From a virus, in IMG/VR virus record IMGVR_UViG_3300042884_000597, positions 1 to 40,968 of that record: a DNA stretch of 40,968 bases. One strand, written 5' to 3'. Within the stretch, counting starts at the first letter, position 1. Every line of letters begins with the position of its first letter. This document shows, piece by piece, positions 1 through 8,374 of this stretch. The translations under genes were made by a program, and so were the position numbers. The notes beneath the pieces are model-generated. The model searched no databases and had not been told where the DNA came from. It worked only from the letters and a program-made list of their open reading frames with translations.

Positions 1-51
1 CGCTCTTTTTGGTTCGTAAGGAACCGGCATTTTCATTAATAAATCAGCCAT
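1..51 (-). CDS. Probable tail tube protein, N-terminal fragment (gp19-like)
   Basis: Only the first 17 codons lie in the window; the gene runs off the left edge. The visible peptide begins MADLLMKMPVPYEPKR, and a start with P-(Y/F)-EPKR soon after the initiator is, from memory, typical of T4-like tail tube proteins. The gene order (sheath, HAD phosphatase, this gene, all on the minus strand) matches gp18 followed by gp19 in T4. The tube would polymerise inside the sheath as the DNA conduit. It has its own leader with a TATTTATA element about 40 bases upstream, so it is probably transcribed separately from the sheath. The call rests on a short peptide and synteny. Confidence 0.55.
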   Translation of the reverse strand, partial: MADLLMKMPVPYEPKRA

Positions 52-90
52 GGTATATTCTTTTTAGTTTTTTGTTTTAGTTTATTTATC

Positions 91-100
91 TATAAATACA
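91..100 (-). promoter_or_regulatory. TATTTATA element upstream of the tube gene
   Basis: Read on the minus strand this is TGTATTTATA, about 40 bases before the start codon at 51. The same TATTTAT core occurs in sense orientation before eight other genes in this window. It resembles the reverse complement of the T4 late promoter box TATAAATA. A promoter role is inferred. The rest of the 52-152 gap holds only an A-rich leader. Confidence 0.4.
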
Positions 101-152
101 CGTTGTTTGAAAATTTTTGTATTTACTTTAATTTTTTAAAAATTATCATCGT

Positions 153-989
153 TTAGTATCTAGTTTTAGTTCCTCCAGCAGTAGAATAAGTCTTTAAAAC
201 TGGTTCATCTTCAAAATGCTTCTTCATTACTTCTACATTCTTTAAATCATCATCTGAAAAGCCAATATTAGGAATAAAGTTATTTCTTACATCATCTTTG
301 ACATATAATTTTTTACCTAATTCTTTTGCCTGTCCTTTTACATATGAAATAAATTCTTTCATTGCTTGGACTTTTAATTCCTCGGGGTTGGCAGCTCCCG
401 CGTCTGTACCAAAACTAACAGGATAATATTTGTTCATATCCATATAGTCTTTTATTAATTCCATATCCGATTTGTCTTCCATGTTTGTAAAGTCACGGAA
501 TTTTCTAAGATTCTTAATTAATAAATCTTTATTAATACCCATATGGTCGGAAACTATTAAGTTATAAATAGCATCTTTAATTGTTTCAGGGTTGTGTCCA
601 CGTGCGGTGATTATTGAAAAAATTGACCCGTTGTTGATTGCTTCCACAAAATCAGACCAAGCGGGACCTGGTTTACCTTTCATGGCATCAATTTTAAATT
701 GTTTATCACCACCAGTTCTGAAATTACGAAAAGGTTCGTCAGCATATCCAACAATTGTACTACCTTTGTAATTAAATGGTTTTACACCAATTTCACTTCT
801 ATATTCCGCAAAATCTTCTGTTGACATACCAACCTCATTATCATTTTCATCTTTAAGGATAATTTTAGTTGGCATCATCATGATATTATCATCCCAATCA
901 AAGGCATAATATTTCATGTCAGGCGTACCAACATCGTCAAAACCTTCAAGTAATGACGATGTGGTGTTTAATGTTTTTTTTCTAATCAT
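153..989 (-). CDS. HAD-superfamily phosphatase-like protein
   Basis: This 278-residue protein carries a HAD motif I, DWDDN at residues 31-35, with the nucleophile and acid/base aspartates in the expected D-x-D arrangement. A motif II-like SIITARGH lies near residue 125, and a late GFSDDD near residue 243 may supply the metal-binding acids. The substrate is unknown; phosphatase or polynucleotide phosphatase-type activity fits the fold. The gene starts 7 bases after the sheath stop and probably shares its transcript. Its place between sheath and tube suggests a virion or assembly role rather than nucleotide metabolism. The N-terminus contains SLLE followed by G at residues 12-16, which fits the T4 prohead protease consensus. 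Confidence 0.75.
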   Translation of the reverse strand: MIRKKTLNTTSSLLEGFDDVGTPDMKYYAFDWDDNIMMMPTKIILKDENDNEVGMSTEDFAEYRSEIGVKPFNYKGSTIVGYADEPFRNFRTGGDKQFKIDAMKGKPGPAWSDFVEAINNGSIFSIITARGHNPETIKDAIYNLIVSDHMGINKDLLIKNLRKFRDFTNMEDKSDMELIKDYMDMNKYYPVSFGTDAGAANPEELKVQAMKEFISYVKGQAKELGKKLYVKDDVRNNFIPNIGFSDDDLKNVEVMKKHFEDEPVLKTYSTAGGTKTRY

Positions 990-996
990 TCAAATA

Positions 997-3900
997 TTAA
1001 ATATTTTCAAATGACGCTCCTGTTGGAGTTATCAAGAACTCAATGTCGATAAATTCCAATGCTTTAGTTGGTTTCAAGTAAATTTTACCTGTCATAGTAT
1101 TTCTATCTAAGTCTTCAGGTGAATTACTAACTGTAACTCTAAAGTCATATAAACCTCTGTCTCTTCTGATTGCGTCCAAGATTGGGTTTACAGAATCCAA
1201 GAAATCTTGTCTTACTTTAGCATCGTTTTGTTCAAACAACAATCTAACCGCCACCGCTGAAATTAACTTACGAGCTTGTAATAACAATCTTCTTACGTTA
1301 ATTCTGTTAAGTGCTGTGTCAGCAATTTGTAATGTTTTATTACCCCAAATTACAGTTCCAACATCAGAGAAAGTTGCAATTGGGTTAATTCTACCTTGAT
1401 ACAAAGTATCTCTATCTTCTTGTGTAAGTTTCTTACGTGCTTTAACCGCATTTACCAAACCTCTTGTGTAACCCGCAGTTGCGAACCAAGGGAATGAAAT
1501 ATTATCAGTCAACGCCAAGTTTCTACAAACTTCATTTGTTGGTGGTATGTAAATCTGTGTATTGTTTACAGTATCTCTAACCAAAATCCATGGGTAGTAA
1601 GTTGCTGTGTAGTTAGAGTCAATTCCTGTGTTATCTAAATTGTCAACCGCTTCAGTTGGGTAGATGAAATCAGCTGGATTTGTTACAGGTGCAAACATCG
1701 CAGTATCAGGTGTTGTACAAATGTAAATTGAATCCGCTCTATCAAATGTTACCATAGAAATAGAATCCTCAACCAAGTTTGAGTTGTTAACATAGTCAAT
1801 ACCAGGTGTTGCAAATACGTTTATATTTACCGCTTCAGGATTTGAGAATGTGTTAATACCTAACAAGTAAGCGTAGTAATCAGTATTTGCGAAGTCAGTG
1901 AAGTTGCTGATTGCAATTGGTTTAAACGCTCCCCAACCAGTTGCGTTAGGATATCTTGTAGTTGGACAAGCTCCCGCTTGATAACCAGTACCACCTAAAA
2001 TAAATCTATCAGTATTTGTTCTACTTTCGTTGTAGATATCCCAACCGTCAAAACCACCTTGTAATAAGAAAGAGAATTTTCTTGCTTGAATTTGGTAGTA
2101 AGGGTTTGCTGAAGTTTCGGGGTCTCTTTGGAATGAAGCAACACCACAATCAAATGCTGGTGAACCAGATGTTGGACCTGTTACAATACTTACAACAGTT
2201 GCTCCTGAATCCATGTGGAAACCTTTAGTTACGTAGTTCCAAGATGGTGCATCACTTTCAACACATAAATCAAGTGGTTTTTGTTTACCTTTATATTCAA
2301 AGAATAATGGGTCATAACCAATTTGTGATGAAATACCCAAATATGTACTTCTTACTCTGTCACCACCTGATACAGTTTTATTATCAAAACCTGTGTAAGA
2401 GAATGGTGGGTTAGTAACAACACCAAATGGTGGGTTATAAATTACTTCACCAGGGAAGTTGTAAGCCACTTTATAAACTGGGAATGGAGGAGTTGCTGAA
2501 CCATAATTCCTTATTACATATCCTTCAAAACCACAAGGTACTGATTCAGGATTTGCATCAACATCCATTTCCAACATAATGTATTTAGAATTCAAAGCGT
2601 ATTCACCATCACTAGTACCAATCTTAACCGCAATGTAGTTATTTGTTGTTGGGTCCATAGTACAATTAGTATATTTTTCCAAAATAACTGGATTAGCATC
2701 AGTATCGAAGAAATCACGAACCGCCACATCAAAACTTAAATTGTTAAATGAAATGTTTTGAATTGAAATTTTGATTTGAGTGTTTGCACTGTTACCATCA
2801 GCAATTGAGTAGAATTTAAACAATCTCTCAACTGTTGAACCATAAAGTTGTGATACAACCCAAGGTGATTCAGGTGATTTATATTGTTCTAAGTAGTTAG
2901 CGATAGTATTTGTTGTAACAGGGTTTCTTAAACCTGGTAAACTAATCAAAGATGAATTAATACCTCTAACGTAACCTTTATTATAACCGTATGTTAACAT
3001 TGTTTGGAATTGTTCTTCGACAAACAATGGAGTCTCAACTCTATTCTTACCAAAGTTAGATATACCAAATACCTTAGTAATATAGTTAGCGTCATTACTA
3101 TTCATTGAAGTAACAAATGAGAATGAAGCTGGTGTTTCAGCATTGTCAGTATAACCTGATATTGCAAATTGAGCAAATGGGTTTTGTGAAATTCCTGAGT
3201 AAGAACCTGAATTATCTAATATAACATCAGTTGTTCCTGTTATTTGATATTGTGGACCGTGAAGGTCAGTTGTAAACAATGAAATACCTCTTGAACGTAA
3301 AGTTGCAACAACTACGTCATTCCAACCTTCATATGCAGTACCTGAATATGAGTAAGTCTTACCTGTTATTGTACCAGTATAAACACCTGAACCTGCGGTA
3401 GTGATTGATGAAACTACGTTATAGAAAGAATAACCTGTGTAAGCATCTCCTGTTGTAATATCAAAGTTTGCATAATACCAAGTATCATCACTTGGTGATG
3501 TAAAGTCCGCATCAGACTCAGAAAGTCCTGATACATTATAAACGTTTGTCTGAGCAGTATATCCTGACAATAACGAATCATAATCAGACGCTGCTACAGT
3601 TCCAAAAATGTAAGCCGAATCTCCCGAAGTAGTTCCTGAGTTATTAATGATTGTTTGGATTTGATTATATAATTGTGTATTAATTGTTGATACACCACCA
3701 TTATATTGTGTGTAAGTATTACCTGTTTGAATAATACTTGGGAAAGTTGTCGAGTATGTAATTTCAGTTCCACCAGTAGTACCGGTAAAGTTAATACTAT
3801 ATGTTGAACCTGTTGATGGATTTAAACCAACAGTACTACCGTCAACATTGGCAATTGTCGTGATTGACCAAGACGGACCCGCATCATAACCTGATAAACC

Positions 3901-4191
3901 TAACACTCTTGTTACAAATAATTGGTTAGATTGTTGAAGATATGATTTTGCAATGTATGCCAACTCATATTTTGGAATTTGAGTGTTAACGAATTTTTCG
4001 GGAATCGTTCCGCCAAAGTATGATTCAAAATCATCATAGTTTGTGATAAAAATTGGTTCGAAAGCCGGACCTGTTAATGTCTCCCCAACAAGACCAAGAG
4101 TGGTTACCCCCACACTTTGAGCTACGAAGCTAAGGTCTCTCTCTGATGTATAAACACCAGGAGATACGAATACTTTATTTGATACTGCCAT
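997..4191 (-). CDS. Contractile tail sheath protein (gp18-like)
   Basis: The N-terminus (VFVSPGVYTSERD, then a G-x-T-GPAFEP stretch) and the C-terminal 130 residues (NKTLQIADTALNRINVRRLL, then a helical region ending in KALEFIDIEFLITP) are characteristic of myovirus sheath subunits. These end regions form the conserved core that links subunits and contracts. At 1064 residues it is much longer than T4 gp18 (659). The extra length lies in the middle, including a Ser/Thr/Gly/Tyr-rich region at about residues 95-400, probably surface-exposed beta domains. The start codon follows an A-rich leader with a TATTTAT element, and the HAD gene follows after 5 bases. Confidence 0.95.
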   Translation of the reverse strand: MAVSNKVFVSPGVYTSERDLSFVAQSVGVTTLGLVGETLTGPAFEPIFITNYDDFESYFGGTIPEKFVNTQIPKYELAYIAKSYLQQSNQLFVTRVLGLSGYDAGPSWSITTIANVDGSTVGLNPSTGSTYSINFTGTTGGTEITYSTTFPSIIQTGNTYTQYNGGVSTINTQLYNQIQTIINNSGTTSGDSAYIFGTVAASDYDSLLSGYTAQTNVYNVSGLSESDADFTSPSDDTWYYANFDITTGDAYTGYSFYNVVSSITTAGSGVYTGTITGKTYSYSGTAYEGWNDVVVATLRSRGISLFTTDLHGPQYQITGTTDVILDNSGSYSGISQNPFAQFAISGYTDNAETPASFSFVTSMNSNDANYITKVFGISNFGKNRVETPLFVEEQFQTMLTYGYNKGYVRGINSSLISLPGLRNPVTTNTIANYLEQYKSPESPWVVSQLYGSTVERLFKFYSIADGNSANTQIKISIQNISFNNLSFDVAVRDFFDTDANPVILEKYTNCTMDPTTNNYIAVKIGTSDGEYALNSKYIMLEMDVDANPESVPCGFEGYVIRNYGSATPPFPVYKVAYNFPGEVIYNPPFGVVTNPPFSYTGFDNKTVSGGDRVRSTYLGISSQIGYDPLFFEYKGKQKPLDLCVESDAPSWNYVTKGFHMDSGATVVSIVTGPTSGSPAFDCGVASFQRDPETSANPYYQIQARKFSFLLQGGFDGWDIYNESRTNTDRFILGGTGYQAGACPTTRYPNATGWGAFKPIAISNFTDFANTDYYAYLLGINTFSNPEAVNINVFATPGIDYVNNSNLVEDSISMVTFDRADSIYICTTPDTAMFAPVTNPADFIYPTEAVDNLDNTGIDSNYTATYYPWILVRDTVNNTQIYIPPTNEVCRNLALTDNISFPWFATAGYTRGLVNAVKARKKLTQEDRDTLYQGRINPIATFSDVGTVIWGNKTLQIADTALNRINVRRLLLQARKLISAVAVRLLFEQNDAKVRQDFLDSVNPILDAIRRDRGLYDFRVTVSNSPEDLDRNTMTGKIYLKPTKALEFIDIEFLITPTGASFENI

Positions 4192-4224
4192 TTTGTTTTA
4201 GTTATTCAGTTTTATTTATTTTAT

Positions 4225-4235
4225 AGATAAATATT
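4225..4235 (-). promoter_or_regulatory. TATTTAT element upstream of the sheath gene
   Basis: On the minus strand this reads AATATTTATCT, about 35 bases before the sheath start. The leader below it also contains the 13-mer AACTAAAACAAAA, which is found identically in the tube gene leader. A late-promoter role is inferred from recurrence. Confidence 0.4.
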
Positions 4236-4269
4236 CACAGAATTAAGAAAAACTTTACTTTATCATATC

Positions 4270-4277
4270 TATTTATA
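4270..4277 (+). promoter_or_regulatory. TATTTATA element upstream of the small RHH-like gene
   Basis: An exact TATTTATA in sense orientation. It lies 2 bases before an upstream ATG at 4280 and about 36 bases before the preferred ATG at 4313. The second spacing matches the sheath and tube leaders and supports the later start. Confidence 0.35.
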
Positions 4278-4312
4278 ATATGGGCAGATTATTTTCTGCC
4301 TTTATTCTACCT

Positions 4313-4468
4313 ATGGAAAAGAAAATAAAGAATTTGAAGATATCAGTGGAGTCACACGATATTTTAAAGAAATACTGTGATAAACACGGTATTAAGATGT
4401 ATAGGTTTTTAGAAAATTTGATTAAAGAAAAATGTCAAATTAAAAAAGACATTTATGGTGAATCATGA
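4313..4468 (+). CDS. Small ribbon-helix-helix-like protein
   Basis: A 51-residue basic protein with a predicted beta strand (KNLKISVES) followed by two helices, the second being MYRFLENLIKEKC. This pattern fits a ribbon-helix-helix (Arc/MetJ-type) DNA-binding fold, though no motif proves it. A longer form starting at 4280 would add eleven mostly hydrophobic residues. I prefer 4313 because of the spacing to the TATTTATA element and because the RHH strand then begins close to the N-terminus. It is the only plus-strand gene inside the minus-strand tail module, and its stop interlocks with the stop of the convergent gene. It could regulate the adjacent sheath operon, but this is inference. Confidence 0.6.
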   Translation: MEKKIKNLKISVESHDILKKYCDKHGIKMYRFLENLIKEKCQIKKDIYGES

Positions 4469-5587
4469 ATGTGGATTTGCGTTTGAATTTGGTGGTGGTG
4501 GAACATCACTATTTACACCAAACAATTTAATTGCATAATTGAATGTAGAAGGTAATGTGGCGTTAGGTCGACTTGTCACCTCAAGTCTTAAAGTATCGTT
4601 GGTGTTGACTTGTATTAATGAAACGTCACTACCATAATAATCAAATGTTAATTGTCCTTGTGGTCTTATGTAGACATCAAAACTTGTAACATTTATTTTT
4701 GTTAATAAATTAAAATCACCAGTATAATCAACCATTAAATCAGTTTGTGTTGAACCACTAGGTACGGAAACACCCAAATTATATTCATCAATATTTTCAG
4801 GATATTTTTTTCTTCTTGGTCTTGATGTTTGTGCTGACACCTCAAAAGTATTAAACACACGAGAAACCGCAGGGGCAACTTCAAACTCATCTTCATCCAA
4901 TAAAAACCCTAACATTGTGAATTCATAGTTCTGAATATAAAATCTTCTTTTTTGTACTTCAACAACTGACTCATCTGAAATACTCCCCATAATAATTGGA
5001 ATGTAATGACCATTGATTTGTCTGTAGGCTTGTCTTGATGCAAAAGTTTGAATTACATTTTTGTTAAACTCATTTAACTCTCTCATTCTATTACAAACAA
5101 TTTTAACATTGTAGGTAATATCAACAGGAACTGGTTGTGGAATTTTATAGATATCCAAACCTTTGATGTTTCCATTCCAAGATGGAACGGCTGCGTAAAA
5201 ATATTCCTTTCTATTTGGAATGTTGTAAATAATGGCGGGATTGCTTCCGTATTTAACTTCAGGTTGACGAACAACAGTAATAAACGGCAGTGTTGGGTTA
5301 CCATTCAAATCTTGAATGTCCCAAGTTTCTGTAAATTGAGCCCAGTTTTGTGTGGTAATAATTAAATCAATCATTGGTATTATACTACCAGCAACCGTTG
5401 TTTGTAAATCTTCTTTAACAAAATCTAAAAATCCCCTATCTAACTCGGGGTGCATTAACGACTTTGGCAAATAAGTTCCATCATACTTAATATCCTCAAG
5501 CAATTGTTCTCTACGAGCCAAAAGAATTTTTTCGGGCTTAAGATTAATGGTTGGAATAATTTCTTTTCGTTTTCTTGGTAAGGCCAT
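4463..5587 (-). CDS. Putative tail terminator / sheath stabiliser (gp15-like candidate)
   Basis: A 374-residue protein, probably a virion connector component. The segment VPVDITYNVKIVCNRMRELN (about residues 153-172), and the later RRFYIQNYEFTMLGFLLDEDE region, recall the paired beta segments of T4 gp15-type stabilisers. In those, a line of 'TYxLxI' strands is followed by a 'FxxxGYL' strand. Synteny helps: it lies between a gp14-like candidate and the sheath, as gp15 does relative to gp14 and gp18. The C-terminus is a beta-rich domain ending in a Pro/Asn-rich tail. It is longer than T4 gp15 (272). Its start overlaps the stop of the previous gene by one base (TAATG), suggesting coupled translation. 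The assignment is tentative. Confidence 0.5.
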   Translation of the reverse strand: MALPRKRKEIIPTINLKPEKILLARREQLLEDIKYDGTYLPKSLMHPELDRGFLDFVKEDLQTTVAGSIIPMIDLIITTQNWAQFTETWDIQDLNGNPTLPFITVVRQPEVKYGSNPAIIYNIPNRKEYFYAAVPSWNGNIKGLDIYKIPQPVPVDITYNVKIVCNRMRELNEFNKNVIQTFASRQAYRQINGHYIPIIMGSISDESVVEVQKRRFYIQNYEFTMLGFLLDEDEFEVAPAVSRVFNTFEVSAQTSRPRRKKYPENIDEYNLGVSVPSGSTQTDLMVDYTGDFNLLTKINVTSFDVYIRPQGQLTFDYYGSDVSLIQVNTNDTLRLEVTSRPNATLPSTFNYAIKLFGVNSDVPPPPNSNANPHS

Positions 5588-6000
5588 TATTCTTTAACTA
5601 CAAATAGTTTATTTTGTGAATTTATCATGTCAACTTCTTTTGCACGATAAACAGGCTCTTCACTTTTTTTGTAAACAAATGAATCGTACTTATATGGGTT
5701 ATAAGTCACAATCATGTCTGACGGTGGATTTGGAATGTTATCACAAGGGTATTCACAATAATCCAATAGGTTTCCAATTACAAACGCGTGAACATTTTTT
5801 GATTTTTCTGAACGAACTCGTTCTTTACCACCTTTTCTAACTCTAAACTCAACATCACCTAATTTAACATAATCCGCATGCATAATAACCTTACTATCAT
5901 AAGTTACTGAGAAAGTATGTTTGTGTAAATTATAATATACCATCACTTTTTTACCCAAAAATAAATTATCGAATTGTGATTCGGTTATAATAACTTTCAT
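5587..6000 (-). CDS. Conserved myophage protein of unknown function
   Basis: This 137-residue protein contains KVMVYYNLHKHTFSV (about residues 18-32), HADYVKLGDVEFRV and RxxKSKNVHAFVIGNL (about residues 61-77). I recognise these as a recurring small family in T4-like and pelagic myophages, where the motif reads roughly 'NLHKxxxSV... RKNVHAFVxG'. No function is established that I know of. The C-terminal half contains CEYPCDNIP and a Tyr-rich region and looks specific to this phage. It is coupled by TAATG overlaps to both neighbours in the connector operon. The N-terminus MKVIITES includes an I-x-E/S protease-like site. Confidence 0.75.
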   Translation of the reverse strand: MKVIITESQFDNLFLGKKVMVYYNLHKHTFSVTYDSKVIMHADYVKLGDVEFRVRKGGKERVRSEKSKNVHAFVIGNLLDYCEYPCDNIPNPPSDMIVTYNPYKYDSFVYKKSEEPVYRAKEVDMINSQNKLFVVKE

Positions 6001-6515
6001 TATATACCCCTAAATTCGTTTTCACTAACAGGTGTTGCTGTGTAAGAAAAGTAAAATCCTTTATATCCACCATAAGTGTGTTTATTGTCATAATCAGGAA
6101 TACCCGCATCAATTACTGAATAATATCTAACCTCTGATTCAGTTATCCAATATCCAAGATAATCACCAAGTTGTATTTCAACTTGTAAATCGGCAAGTTC
6201 CTGTTTATAAACGGCAAATTTTAATAAACCAGGTTCGTTTTGAATGATTTTACTATTTCCCAAAAATTGTTCTGAAGCCTCTTCAATTCTAACATATGCG
6301 TTAATTGATACTGGTGCCAAAAATTGTATTCCGTCTTGTTGTACTTCACCATAAACATCATCTTGTACAGTTTTGGTTCTGTCAACTCTATAAAGTACAA
6401 CAGTAAAATTCATATCCCCACCAAGCCATTCACGACCCATAGAAATGTCTAATGAGAAATCTTCCCCACCAAAAAATTTACCTAATCTTGTAATTGGAAC
6501 GAGTTGTTGTGCCAT
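6000..6515 (-). CDS. Putative neck / head-completion protein (gp14-like candidate)
   Basis: A 171-residue beta-rich protein. The segment LGDYLGYWITESEVRYYSVIDAG (about residues 117-139) and the preceding VEIQ stretch resemble the 'GDxIWxP...FEI' region of T4-type gp14 neck proteins. It is the first gene of the minus-strand connector and tail operon, upstream of the gp15-like and sheath genes. It is shorter than T4 gp14 (256). A TATTTAT element lies only 6 bases before the start codon. It could instead be another small connector or tail-completion protein. Confidence 0.45.
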   Translation of the reverse strand: MAQQLVPITRLGKFFGGEDFSLDISMGREWLGGDMNFTVVLYRVDRTKTVQDDVYGEVQQDGIQFLAPVSINAYVRIEEASEQFLGNSKIIQNEPGLLKFAVYKQELADLQVEIQLGDYLGYWITESEVRYYSVIDAGIPDYDNKHTYGGYKGFYFSYTATPVSENEFRGI

Positions 6516-6520
6516 ACTTG

Positions 6521-6530
6521 ATAAATATAC
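6521..6530 (-). promoter_or_regulatory. TATTTAT element in the divergent promoter region
   Basis: On the minus strand this reads GTATATTTAT, 6 bases before the gp14-like start. The 39 bases between 6515 and 6555 must hold control signals for both divergent genes. If the element is a -10 box, the transcript would be nearly leaderless. Confidence 0.35.
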
Positions 6531-6554
6531 TGAAATTGATTATCTTTTGTTAGA

Positions 6555-8324
6555 TTGGAAAATACTGAAAACACATATAATGTCTCTGTGTTAGAAAGAA
6601 AAGCTCTTGATTTGTTAGAGAGGTATCAGGGTGCCAATAATTACATCATACGTTTAAGACAAAAACAAATTGATAATAAAAAGTTTTATCCAACCCGAGC
6701 TCAAGCAGAATACATTTTAAATTATCACGAAACGGCACCAAAAGTTGCTAAAAAGTGGGTTGAACTTGACTCATACTTTGCACAAAAAATTGCCAATGAT
6801 AAATTACTTTCATCTGTTCCAACAAAAGTATATGTTGAAAAACTTTTGGTTGAAAAAGATACTGCCTACCATATTTGGGGAAAATATTTTGATTCAGAAC
6901 AAGTGTACGACTTTTGGATTCCAAAGGTTGCTTTGATAAAAGACAATAAAGTTAAGGATGTGGTAATTGATTATGAAAAGTATTCTCACCGTCCACCACT
7001 TGAACATCAAAAAGAAGCCATAAAATCGTTGGTTGAAAATAAAAAGTTTATTCTTGCCGATGACATGGGTTTGGGTAAAACAACCTCAACTATTATTGCC
7101 GCTTTGGAAACGGGAGCAAAGAAAGTATTGATTATTTGTCCAGCATCTTTGAAGATTAACTGGCAACGTGAGATTGAAAACTATTCAGATAGACCAACAT
7201 CAATTATTGAGGGTAAAAAATGGGAAGATGGTGATTTTATCATCATTAACTATGACATTATTAAAAACTTTCACGATGAAAAAAAGAAATCAGATTCTGT
7301 TTTATTAAAAACAAAGTTTGATTTGGTGATTATTGATGAAGCACACTACATTCAAAACAAACAAGCCCAAAGAACTAAGTTGATTAACGACTTTGTATCC
7401 AATGTCGATAGACTTTGGTTGTTAACAGGTACACCAATCACGTCAAGACCAATCAATTATTTCAATTTATTAAACTTGATTGAATGTCCTGTTGCCAAGA
7501 ATTGGATGGCATATGTTAAAAGGTATTGTAATGGTTTCCAATTCCAAGCAGGAAGAAGAAAAATTTGGAATGTTAGTGGTGCATCCAATTTGGAGGAATT
7601 AAGAGACCGAACAGCACCTTTAGTTCTAAGAAGATTGAAGGAAAATGTCTTAGATTTACCCGATAAAATTATCACACCCGTTTACTTAAGACTTAAATCA
7701 AAAGAATACGAAGCCTTAATGGGTGAATATTATGATTGGTACGATAAAAATGGTGAGTCCGATTCACTAACCCTTCAATTTACCAAACTTACAAAAGTAA
7801 GACAGGTGATTGCTGAAGAAAAAGTCGCATCAACAATTGAAATCTGTGAGAACATTGTTGAACAAGGTAAGAAAGTGATTGTCTTTACTAACTTTACCAA
7901 AAGTTTGGAGATGATATTGGAACATTTTGGAAAAAAAGCGGTTAGACTTGATGGACAAATGTCACAAAAAGAAAGACAAATGTCTGTTGACCGTTTTCAA
8001 AACGAAGAAGATGTTATGGTGTTTGTCGGAAACATAAAGGCCGCGGGTGTTGGTATCACATTGACTGCGGGTGAAGCTGTTGTTATGAATGATTTATCGT
8101 TTTTACCATCAGACCACTCACAAGCAGAGGATAGAAGTTACCGTTATGGACAAAAAAATAATGTGTTAGTTTATTACCCGATTTTTGACAATACTGTTGA
8201 AGGAATCATCTATGACATACTCAAAAAGAAGAAAGACATCTTTGAAACCGTGATGGGTGATAAGGTGGACAATGGTGATTATGTTCAAGAAATTTTGGAA
8301 CTTATAAATAATTGGAGGCGATAA
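6555..8324 (+). CDS. SNF2-family DNA helicase/translocase
   Basis: A 589-residue superfamily 2 ATPase. Motif I is ADDMGLGKT (168-176), motif Ia IICPASLKINW, motif II DEAH (261-264) and motif III LTGTP (290-294). Motif VI is AEDRSYRYGQ (524-533), which is diagnostic of SNF2/SMARCAL1-type enzymes. The first 145 residues form an N-terminal region common to phage SNF2 proteins and probably contact DNA. In T4-like phages comparable enzymes (UvsW) remodel branched DNA during recombination-dependent replication, and a similar role is likely here. The only plausible start is TTG at 6555, because an in-frame stop lies at 6537 and no in-frame ATG precedes the conserved region. Confidence 0.92.
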   Translation: MENTENTYNVSVLERKALDLLERYQGANNYIIRLRQKQIDNKKFYPTRAQAEYILNYHETAPKVAKKWVELDSYFAQKIANDKLLSSVPTKVYVEKLLVEKDTAYHIWGKYFDSEQVYDFWIPKVALIKDNKVKDVVIDYEKYSHRPPLEHQKEAIKSLVENKKFILADDMGLGKTTSTIIAALETGAKKVLIICPASLKINWQREIENYSDRPTSIIEGKKWEDGDFIIINYDIIKNFHDEKKKSDSVLLKTKFDLVIIDEAHYIQNKQAQRTKLINDFVSNVDRLWLLTGTPITSRPINYFNLLNLIECPVAKNWMAYVKRYCNGFQFQAGRRKIWNVSGASNLEELRDRTAPLVLRRLKENVLDLPDKIITPVYLRLKSKEYEALMGEYYDWYDKNGESDSLTLQFTKLTKVRQVIAEEKVASTIEICENIVEQGKKVIVFTNFTKSLEMILEHFGKKAVRLDGQMSQKERQMSVDRFQNEEDVMVFVGNIKAAGVGITLTAGEAVVMNDLSFLPSDHSQAEDRSYRYGQKNNVLVYYPIFDNTVEGIIYDILKKKKDIFETVMGDKVDNGDYVQEILELINNWRR

Positions 8325-8331
8325 TCAAACT

Positions 8332-8370
8332 TCGGCTTATTTATAATCAATAAACATTAATAAAAGCCGA
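8332..8370 (+). promoter_or_regulatory. Inverted repeat enclosing a TATTTATA element
   Basis: TCGGCTT at 8332-8338 pairs perfectly with AAGCCGA at 8364-8370, leaving a 25-base loop. The repeat arms are more GC-rich than the surroundings. TATTTATA at 8338-8345 sits at the left arm and loop, and the next gene starts 5 bases after the right arm. No T tract follows, so a simple terminator is unlikely. It may be an operator or a leader hairpin. Confidence 0.45.
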
Positions 8371-8374
8371 CCTT

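Noticed and set aside
563-570. TATAAATA inside the HAD gene, and similar internal copies near 8303, 19312 and 19815
   Set aside because: Within coding sequence with no gene start nearby; expected by chance in AT-rich DNA and useful as a background estimate for the promoter-like motif.
2016-2228. Plus-strand open frame inside the sheath gene
   Set aside because: It lies wholly within the conserved sheath coding region on the other strand and has no domain or leader signal.
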